From the NCBI RefSeq assembly GCF_003471165.1, contig NZ_QRIL01000004.1, forward strand, positions 112,074-176,073: 64,000 nucleotides of DNA, given 5' to 3'. The translations under genes were made by a program, and so were the position numbers. This DNA is from Ruminococcus sp. AM22-13 (GTDB lineage Bacteria > Bacillota > Clostridia > Lachnospirales > Lachnospiraceae). Positions 18,243 through 26,845 of the stretch are shown here, piece after piece. Numbering within the stretch: position 1 is the stretch's first letter; every line of letters begins with the position of its first letter. The notes under the pieces are model-generated. The model was not told the DNA's origin, ran no database searches, and saw nothing but the letters and a program-made list of their open reading frames with translations.

Positions 18243-19716
18243 TTATTTATCGCCTAACGCAACACTTTCTGCCACTGCATCCATCGCAAATTCTCTGGCG
18301 TCCTCTCCAAGCTGTACAAAGCCAGTATTGTCCAGTGCTTCTTCTGCAATGCTCACGCAATTATCTGCTTCTCTCTCCAGATTGTAAAGAATTCCGGAAA
18401 AGCCCATTGTTAATCCAGGATCACATTTCTGCTCTTTTACCCTGTTCAGATGTGCCTTATTAAACTTCTTTTCCGCCTTGTTCATCTTTTTCTTGTTCTT
18501 AAATACCTGTTCCGCCTGCTCGGAGCTTCCTTCTTTCACTGCTTCCATCGCCTGGTTTAACAGATCCCATGTGATAGCAATGCAATTTCCCAGTTCTTCA
18601 TTTGCAGTCGCAGAAAGTTTCATTCCCTTACTTTCAATCTGATTCCAGATTCCATCAATATCCTGACATCGATCTGCTATCCTCTGAATATTATTCGTCA
18701 CATAAAGCAGTCCCGCAGTCTGTTCCGACTGTTGTTCTGTCAGATTACCACTGGAAAAAAGTCTGGTAATATATTCTGTCACATCTTCCTGTAAATGCTG
18801 TACAGTTTCCAGTTTTTTCTTAAATTTATCATATGCGGCAGATGTTTTTCCTACGCTGATCGCTTCTTTTAACTGTGTAAGCATAGTTGCAGCAAAACCT
18901 GCCAGATTTTCCAGTTCCTGTGATACCAGATACATAGCAGCCACCGGCTGGTCAATCATCTTGTTGTCCAGATATTTCGGCTCATAAGCTGCCTTGATTT
19001 TCTTATCTTTTCCCGGAATAATCGTAGTTACAATTTTAACCATCAACGGAATCAGTGGCAGCCACACCAGTGTACATACCACATTGAAAGTCGTATGCGC
19101 ATTCGCAATTTGACGTGAAATTACCTCTACTTCGTTGCCTTTTGGTGAAATATACTGTACGAATTTCGCAAACCACGGAATCAGCCATACAAAAACAAAA
19201 CTTCCTGAAATGTTAAAGATACTATGTGCGATTGCAGTACGTTTCGCATTCTTTGACTGTCCAATAGATGCCAGAAGTGCTGTAATCGTAGTACCGATAT
19301 TATCTCCAAGCAAAATAGGAATCGCTCCTGCCAGACCTATCACACTTGTCACACCATCCGGTCCTGCCTGAGATGCAAAGTTCTGAAGTACTGCAATCGT
19401 AGCAGAAGAACTCTGCACTACCAATGTCATCGCCGCACCAAGAAGTACACCTAATACCGGAATGGAAGAAACTTTTCCCATAAGATCAGTAAAAACCGGA
19501 CTGGTTGCCAGTGGTTTCATTACACTGCCCATAATTTCCTGTGACCAGTGCTCCTGCAAGCGCTCCCATGACCGGGTTCTTCGTAAGAAATCCCAGAATC
19601 TTTTTCATCTTTTCCCCGGCAGCTTTTTGCAGCGCATCACTCATGCTGTTCATTCCATAAAGAAATAACGCCAGGCCGCCAATCAGTCCAAAAATCACTT
19701 TTACATTTTCGTTCAT
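18243..19716 (-). pseudogene. Na+/phosphate cotransporter (NptA/PF02690) with PhoU-like tail, internally deleted
   Basis: The 5' frame (19716-19486) encodes FGLIGGLALFLYGMNSMSDAL and NPVMGALAGALVT, then drifts into out-of-frame residues. The 3' frame (from 19559) resumes at EIMGSVMKPLATSPVF and runs through the second symporter repeat (VVQSSSATIAVLQNF, GDNIGTTITALLAS) into a helical PhoU-like domain (about residues 215-430 of that frame). Compared with the family, some 70-80 residues bearing the first QSSSAT repeat are missing and the halves are out of frame. Transport needs both repeats, so it should be inactive. Confidence 0.75.
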
Positions 19717-19903
19717 TACCTGTTTTCTCCCTCTTCCTTTTCAAATACGTTCTGGTATTTCTTTCACGTTCATTTGTAAAATAAATACTGATACAAGTTC
19801 CTCATGCTTCTTGGTTTGCAACTTTATTAATTGTATCAGTCAGAAGAGGTTCCCTCTATCACGCTACGGTTTGAATAAGGTAAAATTACTGTAAAATATT
19901 ACA

Positions 19904-20848
19904 TTATAAATTTTTCTTTCGATATTCCGATGGTGTCTGCTTCAAGTGTTTCTTGAATACTTTAACAAAATAACTGTTATCTTTAAAACCACACCGATAT
20001 GCTATTTCGTTAATTGTTAATGACGATTTTGCCAAAAGTTCCTGAGCATATTTTAACCGGTATAAGGTAACATACCCCATTGGCGACTGTGCATAGTACT
20101 TTTTAAAACATCTCCCAGCCTCGCTTCTGCTGATACCTGCAAAATCCGCCAGATTCTCCAGTGAAATTTCTTCCGCAAAATGTTCCTGTATGTAGCGTAG
20201 CATTTTTTGAATTCTTATCTGTGTCTGTTGATTTCCTTTGCTTGAATTTATATGAGAGAGTTCATTTTGATGGCAATACAAAATCTGAAATATGGATATC
20301 AGTTTTTGATGTATTTCAATTTCAGGGCATGCTGATTCTATTGGCTTAATTACGCAACGCTCAGTACTATTATCATTAACATTTTCATTTTCCGAAAGAA
20401 GTCCGTATATCTCAAACAAATGATTCAATAACGGTTTCTGCCATTCTACCGTTGAAGAAAGAATAAGATAAGGCAAATCCTGGTTGTTGAGTACAGGCGC
20501 AAAATATTTTTTAAAAACAGTACTTGTCATTGGTGCAAGTACTTCATCTGCAAATACAATATTGGGACACAGACAACATTTTCCAACTTCTGTCATACGA
20601 TAACTGTGCATCTGTTCAGCTCCGATCAAAATTGACTCACCTTTTAAAAGGCGCAGATGTTTCTGTCCAATCTGTACTTCAATATCCTGATAAATTGCTG
20701 AAAAAATCTCATATCCCAAATGCCAGTGCAACGGCACCTGATAATCCGCCCACTGTTCCAAATTATCTACATAATATTTTATTGGAAAAGAAGAATCCTC
20801 AAACAGAAACATTTCCTGAAGCTGATGATCAAGCAGTATCGTATCCAT
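19904..20848 (-). CDS. AraC-family transcriptional regulator
   Basis: 314 aa. The N-terminal cupin-like sensing domain (about 20-160) includes VPLHWHLGYEIF. The C-terminal double helix-turn-helix (about 215-314) contains ISLENLADFAGISRSEAGRCFKKY and the family signature INEIAYRCGFKDNSYFVKVFKKHLKQTPSEYRK. It is divergent from the MFS transporter at 21182, with the palindromic repeat between them, and may control it. The ligand is probably a sugar or related small molecule, not predictable here. AAGGAGAG precedes the ATG. Confidence 0.85.
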   Translation of the reverse strand: MDTILLDHQLQEMFLFEDSSFPIKYYVDNLEQWADYQVPLHWHLGYEIFSAIYQDIEVQIGQKHLRLLKGESILIGAEQMHSYRMTEVGKCCLCPNIVFADEVLAPMTSTVFKKYFAPVLNNQDLPYLILSSTVEWQKPLLNHLFEIYGLLSENENVNDNSTERCVIKPIESACPEIEIHQKLISIFQILYCHQNELSHINSSKGNQQTQIRIQKMLRYIQEHFAEEISLENLADFAGISRSEAGRCFKKYYAQSPMGYVTLYRLKYAQELLAKSSLTINEIAYRCGFKDNSYFVKVFKKHLKQTPSEYRKKNL

Positions 20849-20951
20849 ATCTCTTATCTCTCCTTCTTTTATATTTGGGTAAATAATACCATAAATTGAG
20901 CAGATAAACCATAGAATCGCCTATGAGCAGGTGATATTATCTGGTAAAAAG

Positions 20952-21095
20952 GTAACTGTTCACACGCTACTATCCCGCGAGGCGTTTTGGCATGAAAATG
21001 CCAAAATCCCGAGACATGCAAGCCAAAATTCCATTGCCGCAGGCAATCTGGAATGAATTTTGGCTACGTTACTGAGAACGGAGTGAACAGTAACG
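20952..21095. repeat. palindromic dispersed repeat, full-length copy
   Basis: About 144 bases bounded by AACTGTTCAC and GTGAACAGT. It contains two strong hairpins: TTTTGGCAT/ATGCCAAAA around 20985-21006, and AGCCAAAAT...ATTTTGGCT around 21021-21064 with an inner ATTGCC/GGCAAT stem. Partial copies occur at 22387, 25851, 54063 and 63836. It carries no frame and looks like a MITE or REP-type element. Confidence 0.65.
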
Positions 21096-21181
21096 TAAAA
21101 AGCGATTATTCACAATAATATATCCAAACGATATTGATATTTGAAAAGCAATGCAAAAAGATACGGAGGTAACATATTAAA

Positions 21182-22345
21182 ATGGCAACTATTTTACTTA
21201 TTTTTATCTACATTTTTTATATCGGTCTGGGAATCCCAGACTCTCTGCTCGGTTCTGCCTGGCCGGCTATTTATGGAGAATTTCATGTTCCAGTCTCATA
21301 TGCCAGCATCATTTCAGCAATTATTTCCACCGGAACAGTTCTGTCCAGCCTTTTCAGTACAAGAATCATTGCCAAACTGGGAACAGCAAAGGTCACCGCT
21401 CTTTCAACGAGTCTTACCGCAATCGCTTTATTAGGTTTTTCATGTTCCCACAACTTTCTCTGGCTTTGTTTGTGTGCGGTTCCTTTAGGAATTGGTGCCG
21501 GTTCTATCGATACTGCATTAAATAATTATGTAGCACTCCGCTATAATGCAATGCAGATGAGCTTTTTACACTGTTTTTATGGCGTTGGTGTTACTGTCAG
21601 CCCTTACCTTATGTCACTTGCATTATCAGACAACCTGAACTGGCGTGGCGGATATCGAACTGTTTTTTATATCCAGCTTATAATTGCCCTCTTATCCTTT
21701 TTCAGCCTGCCTTTATGGAAAAAGGTCAAAGCAACGCAACAAGAAGACGACAATATTTGTGTATTGCCACTATTTCAGATGATAAAGCGTAAAAAAATAT
21801 GGGCCTCCTGCGGTGTATTTGTTGGAATCAGTGCCTTAGAGTCCACCTGTCTGATCTGGGGAAGTACCTATCTTTCTGATACTATCGGATTATCCGCTGA
21901 TATGGCTGCAGCATTGATCACCTTCTATTTTGCTGGTATGACTCTGGGCCGTTTTCTCTCTGGTCTGTTATCCTTGAGATTTTCTGACTGGAAAATTATC
22001 ACCATAGGAGAAAGTATTATACTTGCAGCCGTATGTATTTTGCTGCTGACAAATACTGCTTCCTTTGCAGTACTTGGGCTTTTTCTGGTAGGACTTGGTA
22101 ACGGCCCGATTTTCCCTAATATGACTCACTTAACCCCCATCCTCTATAAAAAAGAAACATCCCAGTCCATTATCGGAATCGAAATGGCATTTTCAAACCT
22201 GAGTATCATGCTTACACCGGTGCTTTTTGGTTTTCTGTCAGACATTACCGGTACTAAAATCTTCCCGGTTTTTATGGCAGTTATGTTTGCTTTTATGGCA
22301 GGATGCACGATTATACTTAAAACAGGCGATTCCAGGAGCCGTTAA
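21182..22345 (+). CDS. MFS transporter
   Basis: 387 aa with 12 predicted helices. The N-terminus has the sugar-porter/FucP-like feel of Lachnospiraceae MFS proteins: YIGLGIPDSLLGSAWPAIY, an RIIAKLGTAKV loop and GIGAGSIDTALNNYVALRY. A second half follows the basic loop at about 195-205 (MIKRKKIW). GGAGG precedes ATG 21182 by about 12 bases. The substrate is unknown; the divergent AraC regulator suggests a carbohydrate. Confidence 0.8.
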   Translation: MATILLIFIYIFYIGLGIPDSLLGSAWPAIYGEFHVPVSYASIISAIISTGTVLSSLFSTRIIAKLGTAKVTALSTSLTAIALLGFSCSHNFLWLCLCAVPLGIGAGSIDTALNNYVALRYNAMQMSFLHCFYGVGVTVSPYLMSLALSDNLNWRGGYRTVFYIQLIIALLSFFSLPLWKKVKATQQEDDNICVLPLFQMIKRKKIWASCGVFVGISALESTCLIWGSTYLSDTIGLSADMAAALITFYFAGMTLGRFLSGLLSLRFSDWKIITIGESIILAAVCILLLTNTASFAVLGLFLVGLGNGPIFPNMTHLTPILYKKETSQSIIGIEMAFSNLSIMLTPVLFGFLSDITGTKIFPVFMAVMFAFMAGCTIILKTGDSRSR

Positions 22346-22386
22346 CAATCTTAACTCTATAAGCCTGATATTAATTTTAAAAGATT

Positions 22387-22411
22387 GCTGTTCTCACGCT
22401 ACTATTCCGTA
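22387..22411. repeat. partial copy of the palindromic repeat
   Basis: GCTGTTCTCACGCTACTATTCC here is close to the left end of the full copy at 20952. The rest of the element is absent. Confidence 0.45.
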
Positions 22412-22561
22412 CAAAATAAACAGCAACTTTAAAAGTCGATTTTGTGACTGTTTTTTACTGACATTTTTTCAAAAACACTTGACTTCCAGTACTCTTTAAG
22501 TACTAATATGTAATATACACAGGTATGTTTTCCGTATGTGTCAAACATATCTACATTGAAT

Positions 22562-22612
22562 AATAATACATGTATTGACGCATCTATACTATGTTGCAAT
22601 GCATGTATTATT
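22562..22612 (+). promoter_or_regulatory. large inverted repeat in the promoter/leader of the aldo/keto reductase
   Basis: 22562-22577 and 22597-22612 form 16-base inverted arms with one mismatch (AATAATACATG..ATTG against CAAT..CATGTATTATT). It ends about 10 bases before the GGAGG of the reductase gene. It could be an operator or a leader hairpin. A TTGAC sits at 22575-22579, and a second TTGACT lies further upstream at 22480-22485. Confidence 0.45.
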
Positions 22613-22635
22613 GCATATAAAGGAGGAAATCGATA

Positions 22636-23781
22636 ATGAAAACACGCAGATTGGGAAAGACAAATCTTCAGGTGAGTGAAATCGGCTTCGGTGGGGAATG
22701 GCTGGAACGTCATCCGGAAGAAGAGAGCATTGAGCTGATCCGCTATGCTTCTTCAAAAGGAATCAACATTCTGGACTGCTGGATGGCAGACCCGAAATCC
22801 AGAGATATCATTGGAAAAGGAATCAAAGAAAACCGAAGCCAGTGGTTCATTCAGGGACATATTGGTTCTACATGGAAAGACAACCAGTATTTCCGTACCA
22901 GAGATATGAAATATGTCCGTCCTGCATTTGAAGACCTGTTAAAAAGACTGCAGACTGATTACATTGATCTTGGCATGATCCACTACATAGATTCCGAAGA
23001 AGAATGGGAACAGATTCAACATTCCGATTACATGGACTATGTGATAGAATTAAAAAATACAGGCGTGATCCGCCACATCGGTATGAGTTCCCATAACCCC
23101 AAAGTAGCAGTCAAAGCTGCCGAATCCGGATTCGTGGAAATGATTCTTTTCAGCATCAACCCGGCTTTCGATATGCTTCCTGCAAGTGAAAATATTGATA
23201 CTATGTTTGCAGATGAATTTGACAAAAATCTCAAGGGAATCGACCCGGACCGCGCACGCTTATATAAAGTCTGTGAGCAGAATGATGTCGGAATCACTGT
23301 TATGAAAGGCTTCGCCGGAGGACGACTGTTCGATGAGAAGCGTTCTCCGTTCGGTGTAACCTTAACACCAGTACAGTGTATCCACTATGCCCTGACCAGA
23401 CCGGCTGTCTGTTCTATTATGTGCGGATATGATACAAAAGAGCAGATTGATGCTGCTACTGCTTACGAAAATGCTTCCGAGGAAGAAAAAGACTATGCAT
23501 CCATACTTGCAAATGCACCACTTCACTCCTACCGTGGAGAATGTACTTACTGCGGTCACTGCAAACCTTGCGTATCCGATCTGGATATTGCAATGATCAA
23601 TAAATTCTATGACCTTGCAACTATGCAGCCAACCGTACCGGCAACTGTACAGTCTCATTACGAACTTCTGAAACATAAAGCTTCCGAATGTATCGGATGC
23701 CAGGCATGCGAATCACGCTGTCCGTTCGGCGTTCCGATTGCAGAACGAATGAAAAAAACTGCTAAATTATTTGGATGCTAG
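22636..23781 (+). CDS. aldo/keto-reductase-fold protein with C-terminal 4Fe-4S clusters
   Basis: 381 aa. The TIM-barrel aldo/keto reductase fold spans about residues 1-270 (TRRLGKTNLQVSEIGFGG, YIDLGMIHYID, IRHIGMSSHNP). A ferredoxin-like extension has CTYCGHCKPC and CIGCQACESRCPFG, enough for two clusters. The usual catalytic Tyr and Lys are not where expected: after ILDCW the sequence is MADPKSRDIIG, and the Lys strand reads WFIQGHIGS. The His of MIHYID is kept. It belongs to a gut-clostridial subfamily whose reaction is unknown. GGAGG precedes the ATG, and a terminator follows at 23803-23843. Confidence 0.8.
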   Translation: MKTRRLGKTNLQVSEIGFGGEWLERHPEEESIELIRYASSKGINILDCWMADPKSRDIIGKGIKENRSQWFIQGHIGSTWKDNQYFRTRDMKYVRPAFEDLLKRLQTDYIDLGMIHYIDSEEEWEQIQHSDYMDYVIELKNTGVIRHIGMSSHNPKVAVKAAESGFVEMILFSINPAFDMLPASENIDTMFADEFDKNLKGIDPDRARLYKVCEQNDVGITVMKGFAGGRLFDEKRSPFGVTLTPVQCIHYALTRPAVCSIMCGYDTKEQIDAATAYENASEEEKDYASILANAPLHSYRGECTYCGHCKPCVSDLDIAMINKFYDLATMQPTVPATVQSHYELLKHKASECIGCQACESRCPFGVPIAERMKKTAKLFGC

Positions 23782-23802
23782 ACAATTTTTTCTGTAAATA
23801 CA

Positions 23803-23846
23803 AAAGCAGACAATTCCCGGAAACTCCAGGTTTTGTCTGCTTTAAT
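23803..23846 (+). terminator. intrinsic terminator
   Basis: AAAGCAGACAA (23803-23813) pairs with TTGTCTGCTTT (23833-23843), 20 bases past the reductase stop codon. Confidence 0.7.
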
Positions 23847-23968
23847 ATTTCCCTTTTATTTTTCTTACTCAGTCAGAGAAGCTTTCTGTATTTGATAATA
23901 ACCTACCGAATAACTATTTGATGTAAAACCAATCAGCAATACAGTTATCTTTACTCTATAAATTCAAA

Positions 23969-25324
23969 TCATAAAATCTTCTTTCCATACTTTTGTTCTA
24001 CGCGGTTAAGATATACATAAAATCCAATGTTCAGCACAACTCCAACCATAGTTGAAATCGGTGCTGCCAGACCAATCTTTGTCAGGCTGGCGTTTGGCTG
24101 GATACTCATAAAATATGCCAGTGGGAGACGTACCAGAAGTGTCTGGATCAGTCCCTGTGTCATAACCCAGATGGTCTTATTGTTTCCGTTGAAATAGCCA
24201 ACCATACTGAAAAGAATCGCTGTCACAATGGTTTCCAATGCAAAGCCTTTCAGATAAGCATAACCATTCTCAATAACAGCCGCATCTGTGGAGAAAAATC
24301 CTGCAAGCACATCACCTTTGAATATAACAAGCGCAAATACCAGACATCCGACAACCAGGCCGACTCCAATACCTGTAAACATAGATTTCTTCGCACGTTT
24401 TTTCTTTCCTGCTCCTATGTTCTGGGAAACAAAAGATGCCATGGACTGCATCAGCGCACTCGGCACAAGCATCGCAAAGTTTACGATTTTACATGCAACT
24501 CCGTAACCTGAAGATGCCTCCAGTCCCAGACGATTGACAAACGCACATAATGCCAGAAATGAAACCTGTGTCAGAAACTCCTGGAGAGCCAGTGGTAATC
24601 CGATTTTCAGAAACTTTTTACACTGTGGATTCAGACGGAAATCTTTTCTTGCAATGGTAAATGGAAGATCTTTCTTCATTAAAAGAATTACTGCAAATAC
24701 CACACTGAGTGCCTGTGCAGAAACTGTCGCAATCGCCGCTCCTGCTGCATCCATATGTAATCCAGCCACAAGAGCCAAATCTCCAATCACATTTACGATA
24801 CATGCAACCAGAACAAACAGCAATGGTGATTTGCTATCTCCAAGTCCTCTGAAAATTGCAGATAGTAGATTGTAAGCTACAATGAAAAAAATACCGCCTC
24901 CGCAAATACGCACATAGCTGGCAGTCAGATCAACCGCCTCTTCCGGTGCCTGCATAAGTATAGAAATCGGATGAGCAAAACATACCATTACGATAAACAA
25001 AACAACCGAGATGATGGTAAAAACAATCGCTCCTCCACCAATAACTGCTCCTATCTTTTCCGGCTTCTTTTCACCAAGATATCTGGCGATCAGAACCGTA
25101 ATACCCATGGCGAACTGAACTACCACAAACGTAACCAGGTTCAGTACCTGACTTCCTGTAGAAACAGCTGAAAGTCCGGAAGTTGAACCAAATCTTCCCA
25201 CTACCAGCAAGTCAACAGCGCCATAAGCCGCCTGCAAGATCAATGCCCCAAGAACCGGCATCATAAAAGCTACCAGTTTCTTCAGAATACTCCCTTGCGT
25301 GAAATCCGCTTTATCACTTTTCAT
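23969..25324 (-). CDS. MATE-family multidrug efflux transporter
   Basis: About 451 aa from ATG 25324, which has GAGAGGAGAG just upstream. An in-frame ATG at 25342 lies inside the MarR gene and is less likely. It has 12 helices in two halves, with the NorM-type start FTQGSILKKLVAFMMPVLGALILQ, and VDLLVVGRFGS near the first helices. It would export cationic compounds using an ion gradient. It overlaps the end of the marR gene, forming a regulator-pump operon with the operators at 25785-25814. Confidence 0.87.
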   Translation of the reverse strand: MKSDKADFTQGSILKKLVAFMMPVLGALILQAAYGAVDLLVVGRFGSTSGLSAVSTGSQVLNLVTFVVVQFAMGITVLIARYLGEKKPEKIGAVIGGGAIVFTIISVVLFIVMVCFAHPISILMQAPEEAVDLTASYVRICGGGIFFIVAYNLLSAIFRGLGDSKSPLLFVLVACIVNVIGDLALVAGLHMDAAGAAIATVSAQALSVVFAVILLMKKDLPFTIARKDFRLNPQCKKFLKIGLPLALQEFLTQVSFLALCAFVNRLGLEASSGYGVACKIVNFAMLVPSALMQSMASFVSQNIGAGKKKRAKKSMFTGIGVGLVVGCLVFALVIFKGDVLAGFFSTDAAVIENGYAYLKGFALETIVTAILFSMVGYFNGNNKTIWVMTQGLIQTLLVRLPLAYFMSIQPNASLTKIGLAAPISTMVGVVLNIGFYVYLNRVEQKYGKKIL

Positions 25325-25766
25325 AATGTTCTCTCCTCTCACTCATAATCTCATAAAATTTCCCGATCGTGCGAATCATGCAATCTGCATCTTCCTCTGA
25401 AATATCATCCAAATACGAAGATAGTTCATTGAAATAATGCTCATTATACTTCCGGGACAAAGCTTTTCCCGCTTCCGTAAGAGTAATAAAAGTGACACGA
25501 CCATCATCAGGAGAGGATAATTTCTGGAGATATCCTTTCGTTTCCATTTCTTTTACTGTTCTGGTAACTCCCGGGCGCGGAATATTCAATGCGTCACTGA
25601 TGTCTGATACTTTTACACAAATGCCCTGTTTTTCCAGCGCCTGGATTTTGTCCATATATTGAATGTAAGATGGCATAACACCTTGCGGCAATGGCGGAAG
25701 CATTTCCCGTATCCGCTTTGCCAGATAACAGGCATCAAACATTCTTTTGATTTTCTCATTTGTCAT
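25314..25766 (-). CDS. MarR-family transcriptional repressor
   Basis: 150 aa. The winged helix at about 55-110 includes VKVSDISDALNIPRPGVTRTVKEMETKGYLQKLSSPDDGRV in short blocks typical of MarR, and dimerisation helices lie at both ends. It is the first gene of an operon with the MATE pump. Two overlapping palindromes cover its promoter, so it likely represses itself and the pump until a ligand binds. Confidence 0.85.
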   Translation of the reverse strand: MTNEKIKRMFDACYLAKRIREMLPPLPQGVMPSYIQYMDKIQALEKQGICVKVSDISDALNIPRPGVTRTVKEMETKGYLQKLSSPDDGRVTFITLTEAGKALSRKYNEHYFNELSSYLDDISEEDADCMIRTIGKFYEIMSERREHYEK

Positions 25767-25784
25767 GTTATATGCTCCTTGTAT

Positions 25785-25840
25785 AATTACCTTGGTTAAT
25801 TACCATTGGTAATTATATGGGTGTTTTTCCGCTTTGTCAA
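25785..25840 (-). promoter_or_regulatory. marR-MATE promoter with two MarR-type operators
   Basis: On the minus strand TTGACA (plus 25835-25840), 17 bases, then TATAAT (plus 25812-25817). AATTACCATTGGTAATT at 25798-25814 is a perfect 7-3-7 palindrome touching the -10. AATTACCTTGGTTAATT at 25785-25801 is a second, imperfect copy in the early transcribed region. Confidence 0.8.
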
Positions 25841-25850
25841 GCAAAAAATA

Positions 25851-25864
25851 TTACTGTTCACTCC
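25851..25864. repeat. 14-bp match to the end of the palindromic repeat
   Basis: TTACTGTTCACTCC is the exact reverse complement of GGAGTGAACAGTAA at the right end of the full copy (21080-21093). It may be a short relic or chance. Confidence 0.3.
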
Positions 25865-25946
25865 ATGTACAGTATCCAAAAAACTCCTATCCTACCCGAT
25901 ATACATAATTCTAACCATACCTTATTATTCTTGCATTATTCTTGCA

Positions 25947-26768
25947 TTATTCCTGGATTTTTATCGAAATTTCCGTAACATAGTCCTCAATCTGCTTTGC
26001 AGTGAAATTATCCACAACATAATATTCCAGATAATTTCCCTCTGTCTTGATCTTATGTTCTTTTATATATGCTAAAAGCCGTTCATAAGTCTCTCCAATA
26101 TTTTCCCAATGACCAACATGATACGCACTGAGGTAATTTCCTTTCGGAAGTACGCTTACACTGACATCCTGTATTTTCTTCTGCAACAACAGAATGGCAT
26201 TGTGATATCCATCATAAACAGAGTTTTCAATTTCCTGAGGAAATTGCATATAGGCAACATCATAGTCATATCCCCTGTCCAATTCTTCCAGCTTTGAAAT
26301 CAGCTTATTAATTTTCAACATAAATTCTTTATCCGTAGTATCTGTATCGGTAAATTCTTCATATAAATAATATCTTTCCGGATGATAAATTACTTTTATC
26401 TCTGAAAAATCACATTTTTGCATATATTGAATCTTCGCTTTTCTCTGACTCATCCATTCTTTCATTGCAAGAAGCCTGCTTATTTCCTGGTCAATCTCTT
26501 TTTGTTTTACATCAAAAATCTTCATAAAATTTTCCGAACTTCTATGTTCCAGAAAATCCTTTATCTCTTGAAGTGACATCCCGGATTTTTTCAATAAAAG
26601 AATCGTATCCAAAGTCTCCATCTGGTAAATAGAATAATAGCGGTATCCATTCTCTCCAAGTATCTCCGGGCAAAAAAGTCCGATATCATCATAATGAAAA
26701 AGTGTATGCTTGGAGACCTTCATTAGCTTTGCAAATTCTCCTGTCGTCATATAAGTATCGCGAATCAT
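25947..26768 (-). CDS. MerR-family regulator with GyrI-like effector domain (BmrR type)
   Basis: 273 aa. The MerR helix-turn-helix is at about residues 6-75 (MTTGEFAKLMKVSKHTLFHYDDIGLF, NGYRYY). A coiled-coil linker spans 76-115 and a GyrI/SOUL-like ligand-binding domain about 120-273. It is divergent from a MATE pump with a classic MerR promoter between them, so it should activate the pump when it binds a drug-like ligand. GGAGG (plus strand CCTCC, near 26774-26779) precedes the start. Confidence 0.87.
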   Translation of the reverse strand: MIRDTYMTTGEFAKLMKVSKHTLFHYDDIGLFCPEILGENGYRYYSIYQMETLDTILLLKKSGMSLQEIKDFLEHRSSENFMKIFDVKQKEIDQEISRLLAMKEWMSQRKAKIQYMQKCDFSEIKVIYHPERYYLYEEFTDTDTTDKEFMLKINKLISKLEELDRGYDYDVAYMQFPQEIENSVYDGYHNAILLLQKKIQDVSVSVLPKGNYLSAYHVGHWENIGETYERLLAYIKEHKIKTEGNYLEYYVVDNFTAKQIEDYVTEISIKIQE

Positions 26769-26779
26769 AAAAAACCTCC

Positions 26780-26810
26780 TTGACTATAGGGTTACCCTAT
26801 AGTATATGCT
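26780..26810 (+). promoter_or_regulatory. MerR-type promoter and operator for the MATE gene
   Basis: TTGACT (26780-26785) and TATGCT (26805-26810) are separated by 19 bases, the over-long spacer characteristic of MerR-activated promoters. The perfect dyad CTATAGGGTTACCCTATAG (26784-26802) lies between the boxes. Confidence 0.85.
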
Positions 26811-26845
26811 GAGAAAAGTCAAGAAAAATAAAAATGGAGGAATTT

